Part shown: positions 30,377 to 43,324 of the stretch, one piece after another
Position numbering within the stretch: the stretch's first letter is position 1
How the letters are laid out: every line of letters begins with the position of its first letter
Made by a program: the position numbers and the translations under genes
The notes under the pieces: generated by a model
What the model saw: only the letters and a program-made list of their open reading frames with translations
Told to the model about the DNA's origin: nothing
Database searches by the model: none
NCBI GenBank assembly: GCA_036172665.1
Contig: CM069871.1
Coordinates: forward strand, 4,712,001 to 4,776,000
Source: Prosopocoilus inquinatus
Taxonomy: Eukaryota > Arthropoda > Insecta > Coleoptera > Lucanidae
Length of the DNA: 64,000 nucleotides
Direction: 5' to 3'

Positions 30377-33300
30377 AATGATGCGGCGCACGGCGACTTT
30401 GAATTTTGAGCAGAGCACGTGACACCTTTCAAAATCGTCGAAAACTAATTAGTAGTCAAAATTTAAAGCAACAAATTTTATCTGCAAGGTTAATAAGTAC
30501 CGTTTGTAACCGGTCTTTCACGATGAAAAACTTAAAACATTCGTTTACTACAAGAACGATAAATAATAATCTATGTCTGCGAAATTAAAAAAAAAAAGAC
30601 ACCGTGAGATAATGCACTGAAACTGAAAACGAATACACATTTCAACATTTCTTTGGTGTGTGACGACTGATACTTAATTTTGATTCAACCTAAATTTCAT
30701 TAAACTGATTTGTATTGATACAACCAACGCTTCACCTCCAAGTCCACTAGCGACATTAAGAATGAGTCGCACCCACCAAAAAAAAAAAAAAAAAACGGGG
30801 CCCAAATCACCCTCCAAACACCAACCAGGTGCTGGGAACAACGCAAGGTGACTGACTCACTCAAGGCACGCCGCAAGTTAATAAAGCCAAAACCCTACCC
30901 TTAAAGTATGAGGGAAGAGTTCGCACGAATCGAAAACATCGTGAATTTATAAAGAGTAAGGGCGGCGGACCAATGATATGAAAGGTCAAGGGTGAACGCA
31001 AGTTATACTATCTGTCGTAAATTGTAATTCTCAGAACCGGAAACAGCAATGGCAATAGCAATAGTCTCGTTAAGTGAAGCTGATGCAGGTGTCCATTTAA
31101 AGAACAAAAAGCGTCCAGGCTCATGTAAGCAACGCCGAAATTATGATGACGTTTTCTCGACATGCGGTATCCTTTGATCTTACAATACGCAGAAACACAC
31201 CTGCACTTTAAGAAGAAGCTAATTTCAATACTATTCGCCAGCGGCAGGCGACGAATCTAATCTAAAAGTGTTCCGATCGAAAGCCGTAAAATAAACGACA
31301 CTTTGGGATTTCCCAAAGTCTTTGATTTTTAACCACAATAAAATGAATACCTAGAATGACGTCTGTTTGAATGCCAAACGAATATTATAGATATCGAATA
31401 CAAGGGAGATAAATCGTGTCTTTTGCGCTTCTCGGGGATAAGTTGCGTATATACAGGTGACCCGTGAAAATCGGTTTTTCAAACCGTAACACTTGTCACT
31501 CTTGCCTGTTACTATTAGAACTTATTAGGCAACTTTTTTTAGGTGAAGGTAACTATAAGTGTAAGAGGTTTCAGAAATTTATTTTCGATTTTTTCTCTCT
31601 ATTGTTATTTTTTTTTTAGATTTTTAATTTAGTGACCGTCATTTGTTTTTCTGACTTTCTTTGAGGGAATTCTGATTTTTTTTTTACATTTCAATTGTCT
31701 GTCGATCGTCAATATGTTTCGTTTCGTACCCCCCCCCCCCACCGTTTCTAATCGTTTCCGGTTTTCTTTCTCTTTCTTTTTTTTTTCTTTCTGAAATCCG
31801 ATCTGGATGTTTATTGTTAAATCTAGTGCTTTAATTTTTATGATCGTCATTTGTTTTTTCTTTTTATTTTCATCGGCTTTCCCCCTTCAGAAATTAAAAA
31901 AACAATCAGAAACTTGTTTGTGGATCGTCAAATGTGTTTCGTTTCGTCGTTTTTTTTTCCCCATCTCTAATTCTTTCTGTTTTTCTTTCTGGATGTTTAC
32001 TGTTACATCTAGCGCTTTAATTCTTATGATCGGCATTTGTTTAATTTTTTACTTTCTTCTGTTTTACCCCCCTTCAGAAATTAAATAATCAGAAATTTGA
32101 ATTTTTTTTCTCGCTTTTATAGTCACTATTATTTTTTTGATTTTTGATTTAGTGTTGCTATCGTCATTTGTTTTTCTGACTTTCCTTGGGGGTGTCCTAA
32201 TTTTTTTCCCATTTTATTTCGTTTCGTTTCGTTTTTTCTTCCCCTTGTCTCCGTTTTTTTCTCTTGATTTGTTTTCCTTTTTTTTCCTTTTTGGTTATTT
32301 AATTTAATTTTTTCAGAAATTGGAACATTCGTTCAAATTTCAAAAATTAGTCTTTCTCTTTTTTTTGATCAATTTCGAATTACCTGTTAACAACAAAACA
32401 CGTCGATTTTATTACGTTCTTTAACCGCACAGTATTCATATCGGAGAGAACACTCAACGTTTCACTATCGATTGATAGCTTCGTCAGGAGCGAAGAAAAC
32501 TAAATAAATAACTCCTGACGAAGCTGTCACTTTGATAGCGACACGTTGAGTGCTCCTTCCAGTTTAAATACTGTCCGGTTAGAGTTTAAAAACCTTTTAC
32601 GTAATGGTTTTTAAACACTATTATAAATAAATACAGTATATAAAAATAAATAAATAAACAACCTGTTTTTCTTTTACTTTTTTCGAAGCTTATAATCGAT
32701 AGTGAAACGTTGAGTGCTTTTCCGAATATGATTCTCTCCGGTCAGAGTTTAAATTCAAAAACCACTTAATTAAAAAATGAAAATAAACTGTTTTGGACCT
32801 AATGCAGCCAGCTAAATATAATTGATTTAAAAACGGAATTTATAAAATACCTTAACAAGGAAACAACGCTTTCTATTTTTTTTTTTTTTCATTTTCCTTC
32901 TTTCTTGCTATTACCTTTCTTTTTATACTATTTTTGTTGTTACTTTAATTTGTGTTATTAATATCGACGGGCGACTTACGGAGATTTTTTTTGAAAGCAT
33001 CCCTGAATCGTTCTTCCTTTGCCTAACCTTGAAACAATCACCCACAAATGCAAAAAAAAAATTATTTTTTTTTTCTTGTATCATTTACACTTTTTCTTAT
33101 TACACGTCAAGTTACTTCAGAAAATCGGACGTTTCCGGTCATAAGCTAAAGAAACATCGCATAAAATTCCAGGCAATCGAATACAATAACCCAAACAAAT
33201 ATTGGATTGAACATTCCAGACAGAATAAAGAAAAGGAACGGGAAAAAGAGTTTTCCGCAGAAAAATCATTTTTTTTTTTTAATTAAAAAAATGCAATTTA

Positions 33301-33405
33301 TTTTATGAAACACTTTCATTTCAATTTTACGATAGGCTAGGCAACACAGTAAACACAGTTAAACGCACGGGCAGCCTACATTAAAGTTTCTGGACGCACG
33401 AAACT
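30377..33405. other. Spacer between genes 7 and 8
   Basis: No gene found. It holds a T-rich block (31560-32340) with a ~184-bp internal repeat (GGATGTTTA-TGTTA, 31805 and 31989), three hairpin-element pieces at 32440-32570 and 32690-32760 related to 10741-10870, and the CGGTTTTTCAAACCG palindrome near 31474. Confidence 0.55.
32440..32760. mobile_element. Copies of hairpin element with hammerhead-like core
   Basis: Minus-strand CTGACGA (32481-32487) with GAAAC at 32459-32463; plus-strand CTGACGA (32515-32521) with the core mutated to GACAC (32540-32544); a third partial copy near 32690. All share ACGTTGAGTG after the core. Confidence 0.6.
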
Positions 33406-36400
33406 TTAATTAGGCCAAACGATTAGCTCAATCCATTCCACGTAGCTGGATACTCTGGTGTAAACCCCCGGAATGTCTGCTGCCCCGCACGCCTTTCCGA
33501 ACGACGTAATGCCTATTATGTTATAGACGACTGGATACGAAGACACCTTCACCTGCAAAGGTCCACCAGAGTCACCCTGAAACAAAAATTAAAAAGATAG
33601 AAACGCCGAAAGTAGCTCTTTGGCTTACGCAAGAAAAACGTCAGGCTCATTATTACAGCGAGGGAGAAATAGTACCGTCGCAGGGGGGGGGGGGTCTCCG
33701 TTACTACGCGGTCGACTAGAGCTTAAATTTTTGTGTGGCGAAGTTGCTGATAAACTAAGGCAGCAAGCACTTTTTAATCCTCGCTTAGGGGTAGTTTACG
33801 AAAGAAGTAAAAAGTCCTAAACTGAGGCAGGGACTTTTTAATCCTCGCTTTACTCATTATACGGTACAGTATTTAGGAAATATCAATCACTAGCTTAATA
33901 GCGCTTTTTGAGATGAGTCAGAAGAGACAGGAATCTTATGCTATTAACGGCCGGTTGCTCAATCACAGTTTAACGTTAATCTTCAATTAGCTTCCATCTG
34001 TTTCTATATAAAAAAAAAAAAAAAGAAAAAACTGAAGATTAAAGTTAAACTGTGACTGTGAGAAACCGGGCCTAAAACAAATTGGGTTTTGGTGTCTTCA
34101 TAATCAGAAGAACTTGGGATTCAACCCAAATATCAAAGGTACTATTTGCTCTTTTTCTGCGATAGCTCTTTTTGAGATCACTCAAAGGAGCGTAGGATAC
34201 AGAAATCTCAGACTATTAAAACAAATTGGATTTTGTTGTCTTCATAATCAGAAGGACTTCGGATTCAACTTTCAATTTCAAATGTTATCGTGTCATTAGC
34301 TCTTTTTCCGACAAACTTTAGCGAGTACTTACTTGACAAGTATCATTTACTCCGCCAGCACAAATATGGATGTCATCGAGCACGCCAAATTCCAACCGCC
34401 TTTCCGGTCCGTAGGTCTGGCGACATCTCTCGTTGGAAAAATACTGGAGCTCGACCTTCTTGAGGTCCGCACTTATCTCACCACCGTCCTCCACGCTACC
34501 CCATCCGGTCGCAATGGGTATTGTATCGGCGAGATCCCTGGAAGCTTCCAGGCAAATAGGTCTTACGAAGTCGGTGAACTTCGCGTCTTTGTTTAGCTTC
34601 AGAAGAGCTATGTCGTTGTACTGCGACGGTGGTAAATACTGGGGGTGTCTGATGCGTTCGATTACTTCGAATTGCTGGACGTTTTGGTTGTCGCTGTTGT
34701 CCAGTATGTTGAGGTCGCCAAGGCGTACAAATTTAACTTCTCCTCTAATACAAAAAAAAAAAAAAGAATAGCATTAGGTTCGCTCATAAAATCGTGATCC
34801 AAACGCGTTTTGATTCAAAAACAGAGATCTATCTCTATTTTTAAAACTTGTTTGGATTGGATTATGGTTGTTTACAACAGAACTAACGATCAAATATTCA
34901 ATTCGGGTGTTTTGTTGCAACAACTGCGAAATACAGGTCCAAACTATTCGAAACACGATTCAAACTTTTAAGCGAAAGAAAGTACCCATAATAACCTTTT
35001 CACATGTACCGTCCTTGTTTACACAAAAATCAGTTTGCATTCTGTATACGCTGGCTAAAGAAACTTACAGTTGTTGAGATGACAGGCAGTGAGCGGCTGT
35101 GAGAATAAACCTTTCGCTGATTAAGCTCCCTCCACACCTCCACTGAATGTCGTTTTCTTCTCCAAAACCTAGCGCTGCCTGAAAAGCAACGCAGATGAAT
35201 TAAATGATTCTGGTTCGATCGTGGTCTTTACCATATGAGGAAACTCGCGAGCTAAAGAATCCTTGCTCTCTGGAAAATGGCCTTTAAAGTCTTCCTCTCC
35301 CTGTACTATTTCGTTAATGTTGTGATACTCCGCACATTCTGCAATCAAAACAACAAAAACCCCAAAAATTATGAACTGTTTGCTTTCTAATGCCGGATTC
35401 GAAGCTTTATCGTAAGCGTCGTAAGGTATTTAATGCTTACGAGCTTACGATCGCGAACTTATACTTATAATTTCATGAATGTTTTAAGCAGTGATACGTG
35501 CGGCTAGCTTATTATGATTATCGAGACATGTCGTAATTACTTACTTTGTCTACAAATATGTTTGGGGGTGGGTTTGGTTTTGAACCTGGGACAACAAACC
35601 CGAGGGTATCTGCTGTAAAAGCCGCAATATGAAATCTCGTTCTCCCAGTGTTCGTGTCTAACATACGGACATAAGTTGTAAGGCATGCAAAGACCGACGT
35701 CCAGGTTTGGTTGAAAGCACGGATAGAATCTATCTGTAAATTAAAAGAAAGAAATGTTTCAAGAAAACATGATAAAAAAAAGTATTTGAAGTTGAAGAAT
35801 TGATTAAAATGACGTGTTTCGGTTTGTAAGTCGTAAAGTCACATACCGGAAGACAATTTGGTTAGTACTTAGACTTAATTGTTTATATAAGAAACGTTTG
35901 ATCAATACAATGAAGTTGACAACATACTATGAAGGTCAAGGTGATTGTTGATACTTTAACTATGAATAATGAGCGTAGTTTACAGCGGTGTTTATTCGAG
36001 ATAGAGTAAAATGAAAATGAATTGTGAATAAATTCTTCATGATGTTTTGTTCTACCTCATTTCGATGTAAATAAAATTAAATGACGAAGGAACAGATGTA
36101 AATTTTGAATTGCTCCTCCATTTTTTTGACTATTACCCTAATGAACGCAATATTACTTTCTTAAGTTCACAATCGTGATCTGATATACTCTTTATATGCA
36201 GATTTCCATAACAGCCAGAGCTTAAGAGTCTGTCTGTCAAATTGACTCTTTCCTTAAAATTAAAAATATCTTGGTATCAGATTTTTCTTTACTTGAAACC
36301 ATCACAGTTTCATTACGACTAAGTCTACAATATTTATTCATTATACATTTTTGACTTAAAATAACTTACGACGGTAATATTTTGTGGGACATGCTGTATA

Positions 36401-39400
36401 TCGAGAATACAAAACAAGTCTACATCGCGCCTTATTATTGTGTAAAGCACTCTACTTAACATAGTTTTATTCGCAAGTCATTCCTTGCCTGTCCTTCTGA
36501 AGATGGCCTCGGTACTGAGACCGAAACGTTATCAATTTGCTTCTGAGAAACATTCAAATTTTTGAAATTTGCCAATGAAAAAAATCGAACTTTTTGATAT
36601 TCCTTAATGAATTTTTTATTTGAATCAAATGGCGAGGTTTATCAAGTCGCACACATCAAACTGACTTGCGCAAGTGTTAACCAGCAGAAAGAAGATTTTT
36701 TTTTTAATATAAAAACTCAAAAACTAATTGATGGTGGGCGTGCTAAAAAAAATTATGTAACATCCACCTTCTTACTCAGAAGAGAAGCTACGCTGACGTG
36801 TTGCAGTTTTTCTGAAATCCATACATTCTAGATGGCCCAACTAATACCGGAGAGCTTAAGATGAATAAGCTTTTTCAATTAGTTTTAACATATTATTTTA
36901 GTTGAATCATTGAGACTTGACAATTACTTTTTTTTTATTTTGAAAAAGCAGAGTATTTATTAAATTTGACAGTCCAAGTTTAGTAACGCCCTGTATTATC
37001 CACGTTAGTAAAAACAGAAGAAGGAAAACAAATCAAATTTGCGATAACTGCTGAAATACATAACTGCAGTCGCTTTGGTTTATTTTTCCTTTGTGTTTAT
37101 AATTTCTGTGTTTGTAATTGTCTGTATCTCCTCAATCTAGTTACATATGCTATTAACAAAAGAAAAAAGATGTGAAAAGAACAGTGACATCTTTCCTTTG
37201 TGTTTATAACGACGGCGACGTTTGTGATCATCGTTCATGAAAACAAATTTTTATCAGGATTTCTATCTCCTCGTTCTACACACCAACTTTTGGCGCCCAC
37301 TGTGGAGCTATTGTCAAAAAAAGCCCAGCAATATATGGCCTTGAAAGCAGGCAAAAAAGACAGTCACATTCTTTCTTTTGTGATTGTAACTTCGGTATTT
37401 ATGATCGTCATTCACGAAAACAAATTTTTATAAGGATTTCTATCTCCTCGTTCTATACAGCAACTTTTGGCGCCCACTGTGGAGATGTTGACAAAAGAAC
37501 CCAGCAATGTATGGCCTTGAAAGAAGGCAAAAAGAACCGTCACATTCTTTCCTTTGTATTTATAATTTCGGTGTTTGTAATTGTCTGTATCTCCTCATTC
37601 TAGTTACATAAGCTATAAGCTATTAACAAAAAAAATAGCAAAATATGGTCTTGAAAGAAGATGTGAAAAGAACAGTGACATCTCTCCTTTGTATTTATAA
37701 CGACGGCGACGTGTGTGATCGTCATTCACGAAAACAAATTTTTATAAGGATTTTTATCTCCTCGTTCTACACAGCAACTTTTGGCGCCCACTGTGAAGCT
37801 GTTAACAAAAGAACCCAGCAATGTATGACCTTGAAAGAAGGCAAAAAGAACAGTCACATTCTTTCCTTTGTATTTATAATTTCGGTGATTGTAATTGTCT
37901 GTATCTTCTCATTCTAGTTACATAAGCTTTTAACAAAAAAAGTAGCAAAATATGGCCTTGAAAGAAGATGTGAAAAGAACAGTGACATCTTTCCTTTGTG
38001 TTTATAACGACGGCGACGTTTGTGATCATCGTTCATGAAAACAAATTTTTATCAGGATTTCTATCTCCTCGTTCTACACACCAACTTTTGGCGCCCACTG
38101 TGGAGCTATTGTCAAAAAAGCCCAGCAATATATGGCCTTGAAAGCAGGCAAAAAAGACAGTCACATCCTTTCTTTTGTGTTTGTAATTTCGGTGTTTGTG
38201 ATCGTCGTTCACGAAAACAAATTTTTATCATGATTTATATCTCCTCGTTCTACACACCAACTTTTGGCGCCCACTGTGGAGCTATTGTCAAAAAAGCCCA
38301 GCAATATATGGCCTTGAAAGAAGGCAAAAAGAACACTCACATCCTTTCTTTTGTGTTTGTAATTTCGATGTTTGTGATCGTCGTTCACGAAAACAAATTT
38401 TTATAAGGATTTCTATCTCCTCGTTCTACACACCAACTTTTGGCGCCCACTGTGGAGCTATTGTCAAAAAAGCCCAGCAATATATGGCCTTGAAAGCAGG
38501 CAAAAAAGACAGTCACATCCTTTCTTTTGTGTTTGTAACTTCGGTGTTTGTGATCGTCGTTCATGAAAACAAATTTTTATCATGATTTCTATCTCCTCGT
38601 TCTACACACCAACTTTTGGCGCCCACTGTGGAGCTATTGTCAAAAAAGCCCAGCAATATATGGCCTTGAAAGAAGGCAAAAAGAACACTCACATCCTTTC
38701 TTTTGTGTTTGTAATTTCGGTGTTTGTGATCGTCGTTCACGAAAACAAATTTTTATAAGGATTTCTATCTCCTCGTTCTACACACCAACTTTTGGCGCCC
38801 ACTGTGGAGCTATTGTCAAAAAAGCCCAGCAATATATGGCCTTGAAAGCAGGCAAAAAAGACAGTCACATCCTTTCTTTTGTGTTTGTAACTTCGATGTT
38901 TGTGATCGTAGTTCACGAAAACAAACTTTTATTTATTTTTTTATGAGGATCTGCATCTCCTCGTTCTACTCAGCAACTTTTATGAAAAGGAAGAATGAAG
39001 AAGAAATAAAGACGATAAAGAACTGAAAGCAAGCGCCGTCTTACGTAAGTTTTATGGCAAAGACGAAAGAAGAAAAAGTAAAGATGATAAAGGACTGAGT
39101 TGAAGGTGAGCCTCGAATAAAGCTACGACAAAGAAGAAAAAAGAAGAAATACCGATGATAGAAGACTGTCTCGAACCAGTTCAAGTATTTATGACAAAGA
39201 AGAAGAATGAGGAAGGAGTCCTCATTTTAAAAACCAGAAGTTTTAAAAGTCATCCGGATTTCAGATTAAACTAATAAAAGCAGTGACTTGGTTTACGAAC
39301 TCAAAGTCTTGGAAAGTGATGAAACGGAGAGGGGCAGAGAGAAGGTTGTCAAAAGTGTTCCAGAGCAGAATTAAGAAAGAAATTGGAGAAGAAAAGCAAG

Positions 39401-42400
39401 CCAAACATCATATCCCAAATGATTACAAAGCTTGATGAAGAGTGACATACCTTGGACACCAATTAAAGCCAGAAATGTTACTAAGGACAAAGATGTTGAC
39501 GAAAAAAAATTGAGATTACTGGTACACAGAGATAGTGGAGAAGGTTCTGCAGAAGTGATTTAGTGCAACTGAGAACAAATTCAAAAAGAACGTGCATTGT
39601 TATTGGAAAGGTATTGTAGAAGAAAAACCGAGTGAAATAGGCCAAAAAAAAAATGCAATCTACAAATATAAGACACGAGGGGCGTGAGTAAAGTAGGTAT
39701 CCGAACACACAACAAAAGGTACAAGGACCCATGATTAAGTAAACAAAGAAGAATATAAAAACACGACCATATGATGTTGCAATGGACGCAATAATTTTAT
39801 TTCTGACCTTCTCGTACTACCGGCAGATAACGATGTTGTTACTATTATTGAGCAATTAAGTAGTATTGACCGTGGTCAGCCACCGAAACCAACTAAACCA
39901 CCAGAACGCATAAATACAATGAAAGTTTGTTTAATTCTTCATTAGCAATAAGCACTCCCACGTCGAAATGCATTGAAGAACTCACTCCCATTCTCTCTCT
40001 CTCTCTTTATCTCTTTGCACTGGAAGGTAAACCAATTTTGTTCTCCAATTATTATTATTATTATCATATTTCAATGTGGTGAACACACGACATATCAAAA
40101 TGGATGGGTTGAAGGACCAAAAATTGTTTCTAATTATTTTTGAGAACAAACAAGCAGCAGACACATCCAAAAACACTATTAAATTACACTAGTAAAAAAA
40201 ACTAATGAGCGTTCCTTCAAGCAACAAAGACATACAACGAACTTCAATTTGTATAGCTACCTCGAGATCTTGAAATTGGAAATTGGTGTGTATAAGACAA
40301 GACACATTACAGCAACAGCAGAAAAGAAAAGAAGACAAAAATCGTTTTGTTTTTTTTTTTGTTTTTTTTTTTTGTTTTGAGACCAACTATGTACAAGGCC
40401 TCATGCGGGGAATAACCTCAAGTTCAGTTCTTTTTTGCATATATCGGCCGCTTTTTATCTGAAATTCTTTTGCTTTTTATGAACGTACTGAAACCGAATT
40501 AAGAAAAAGGTAATGTAAGCGCGAATTACTTGGATATTCAACTTCGGGCGTAGTTCTGAGTTCGCTGTCTCAAATGCGGATCTAAAAAGGGGGATAACGT
40601 TGTGAAATGAAAATTAAATATTAAGTATTTTATTTGATAAGTCCAATGGCGGGGCCGAAACGAGAGGTGTGAGGTGTGTTTATTAAATAATTTTTTTTTT
40701 TAATGAATTGAAAGTCATTGCCCGAGGGGATTTGTAAATACCGTAGCGCATTATTATAAATAATACGAGAACGCAATGGCGGTTACAACTTAATCAACAT
40801 AGGAAAGAAAACGAATTAAAAATTATTTTTCTTTGAATAATAGTGAATTGGGATGATAACAAGGGCGTAGCCTACTTAAGAGGGCGCGTGGTTTAAGAAA
40901 GAGGTCGGTCATGAACGCAGAGAGAAGTTAGGTCTTAGATTATTAAGGACCTTTTACCATAATTTGCTTAAAGAGGAAGATCAAGGAAGCCCTTTAACAC
41001 AAAGAAAACGAATTAAAAATTATTTTAAACCATGATAAGAGGGGTGTAGCCGACTTAAGGGCGCATGGTTTAAGAAAGAGGTCGGTCATGAACGCAGAGA
41101 GAGGTTAGGTCTTAGACTATTAAAGACCTTTCACCATAATTTACTTACAGAGGAAGATCAAGCAAGGTCTTTAACACAAAGAAAACGAATTAAAAATTAT
41201 TTTTCTTTGAATAATAGTTGAGTTGGGATGATAACAGGGACGTAGCCTACTTAAGAGGGCGCGTGGTTTAAGAAAGAGATCGGTCATGAACGCAAAGAGA
41301 GGTTAGGTCTTAGATTATTAAGGACCTTTTACCATAATTTGCTTAAAGAGGAAGATCAAGGAAGCCCTTTAACACAAAGAAAACGAATTAAAAATTATTT
41401 TAAACCATGATAAGAGGGGTGTAGCCTACTTAAGGGCGCATGGTTTAAGAAAGAGGTCGGTCATGAACGCAGAGAGAGGTTAGGTCTTAGATTATTAAGG
41501 ACCTTTCACCATAATTTGCTTAAAGAGGAAGATCAAGCAAGGTCTTTAACACAAAGAAAACGAATTAAAAATTATTTTTCTTTGAATAATAGTGAATTGG
41601 GATGATAACGGTGCATCGCCTACTTAAGAGGGCGCACGGTTTAAGAAAGAGATTGGTCTTGAACGCAGGGAGAGGTTAGGTCTTAGATCATTAAGGACCT
41701 TTCACCTTAATTTGCTTAAAGAGGAAGATCAAGCAAGGTCTTTAACACAAAGAAAACGAATTAAAAATTATTTTTCTTTGAATAATAGTTGAGTTGGGAT
41801 GATAAGAGGGGCGTAGCCCACTTAAGGGCGCACGGTTTAAGAAAGAGATCGGTCATGAACGCAGAGAGAGGTTAGGTCTTAGATTATTAATTACCTTTCA
41901 CCATACTTTGCTTAAAGAGAAAGATCAAGGAAGGTCTTTAACAGAAAGCAAACGAATTAAAAATTATTTTTCTTTGAATAAAAGTTGAGTTGGGATGATA
42001 AGAGGGGCGTAGCCTACTTAAGAGGGGGCATGGTTTAAGAAAAAGGTCGGTCATGAACGCAGAGAGAGATTAGGTCTTAGATTATTAAGGACCTTTCACC
42101 ATAATTTGCTTAAAGAGGAAGATCAAGCAAGGTCTTCAACAGAAAGAAAACGAATTACAAATTATTTTTCTTTGAATAATAGTTGAGTTGGGATGATAAG
42201 AGGGGCGTAGCCTACTTAAGGGCGCACGGTTTAAGAAACAGGTCGGTCATGAACGCAGAGAGAGGTTAGGTCTTAAATTATTAAGGACCTTTCAGCATAA
42301 TTTGCTTAAAGAGGAAGATCAAGCAAAGTCTTTAATAGAAAGCAAACGAATTAAAAATTATTTTTCTTTGAATAAAAGTTGAATTGGGATGATAACAGGG

Positions 42401-43324
42401 GCGTAGCCTACTTAAGAGGGCGCATGGTTTAAGAAAGAGGTCGGTCATGAACGCAGAGAGAGGTTAGGTCTTAGATTATTAAGGACCTTTCACCATAATT
42501 TGCTTAAAGAGGAAGAGCAAAGGTCTTTCTACGAAATCGAATCTTCTTGGAAAATAGGAATAGGAAGCCGAGAATAGAGAAATTCCGGTTTTACTTCAAG
42601 AATGAATCAGTGTTTCCCCTTATCAGTTAAGGAAGTAACATTTGTCATCGCTGGGAGCTACGAACGAGGCCCGCAACTCTCGTTTGCGTTTACGTAAAAT
42701 AATTTTTCCCAATAATTTCGATGTGTAACGGCAAAAAAAGTCCCTGCCGTCTTCAATAATTTCAGAACAGATCAAAGTCCATTACACACGTTAATGTAAT
42801 TCATTATTAAAACCCTACTTGGTTTAAATTTACATTAATTCAAATTCACGAGCCGAGGAAAGAAATGCGGTTGCATTATGTTAAAAATCGATTAGAAAAA
42901 ATCTTGAATGGTCCTTCACGTCGGATGGTCCTTCACGTTAACCCCCAACACTGTTTGGCCCCCGAAATAAATTCAAACCTGGGGGCTTCATTTAAAATAA
43001 TTCAAAAATAGAACGCATCGACCGTCTTCAAATTTAAAAAAAAAAAAAAACAATAATGATTAATTTAATTAATATAAAAGAAAACGCATCAAGGATTTTT
43101 TTACACAGTAAGTTATGGCTTACTTCACTAATAATTGTAAGGTAATTAATAGTGTTAATAATTGCTTCTTGAATTGAAAGTTAAGTTAAAAATCATTGCT
43201 CAAAATGAGTGTTGCAATTTAATTCAAGTATGCGCGCAATAATTAATTATTACGAACCTCTCCATTGACCACAAACTCCGGAAACAACACCAACTATAAC
43301 ACCAATAAACGACCACAGCTCCAT
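33406..43324 (-). CDS. Clip-domain serine protease gene 8, 351 aa, atypical activation region
   Basis: Exons on the minus strand: 43324-43258 (signal peptide [16 protein letters not shown]), 35733-35545 (clip domain), 35338-35232, 35178-35069, 34744-34333, 33576-33406. The clip domain has six Cys (28, 38, 44, 59, 69, 70) in the family pattern, ending VCCP. Triad His151, Asp202 (YNDIALL), Ser298; DTCQ gives Asp189 and Gln192. The residues that should be I/V-x-G-G are F-P-E-S (107-110). The only similar string, IVQG, lies 13 residues upstream. The Ile16-Asp194 salt bridge that activates S1 enzymes may therefore not form normally. Exon 1 is 7.5 kb upstream beyond two tandem arrays; it is placed by phase and by analogy with gene 9, and its donor (GTTCGT) is weak. 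Family role: haemolymph cascade proteases or regulators. Confidence 0.83.
33949..34075. mobile_element. Small TIR element, family copy 1
   Basis: Ends TCACAGTTTAACGTTAATCTTCA and TGAAGATTAAAGTTAAACTGTGA are inverted. Same family as 62690-62803. Located in the last intron of gene 8. Confidence 0.75.
36480..36545 (+). ncRNA. Hammerhead-like core
   Basis: CTGAAGA (36497-36503), imperfect stem GGCCTC/GAGACC, GAAAC (36523-36527) followed by GTTATC. The same motif order as at 10797 and 28773. Function unproven. Confidence 0.3.
37165..38950 (+). repeat. ~177-bp tandem array with longer variants, 8 copies
   Basis: CAACTTTTGGCGCCCACTGT occurs near 37283, 37463, 37775, 38082, 38260, 38437, 38613 and 38791. 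Most spacings are about 177 bp; two are about 310 bp because an extra ~130-bp segment (TTACATAAGC, TATTAACAAAAA) is inserted. TGGCGCCCACTGTGG resembles a retrotransposon primer-binding site. Lies in gene 8 intron 1. Confidence 0.9.
38951..40795. other. Gene 8 intron 1, non-repetitive part
   Basis: AG-rich stretch 38980-39450 (AAGAAGAAAGA-type), then AT-rich DNA with a CT microsatellite at 39991. No exon recognised. Confidence 0.5.
40796..42535 (+). repeat. ~177/197-bp tandem array, 9 copies
   Basis: AAAACGAATTAAAAATTATTTT recurs near 40811, 41006, 41184, 41382, 41558, 41756, 41950, 42147 and 42346. Two unit forms differ by presence of CTTTGAATAATAG. Each includes GGTCATGAACGCAGAGAGAG. In gene 8 intron 1. 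Confidence 0.92.
42536..43257. other. Gene 8 intron 1, distal part
   Basis: AT-rich, with a short direct repeat GTCCTTCACGT(C/T) near 42912-42938. Nothing else recognised. Confidence 0.45.

Noticed and set aside
37200..38946. Open frames of 77-127 codons in the 177-bp array
   Set aside because: Repeat by-products: the same peptide recurs with every unit and breaks at unit variants.
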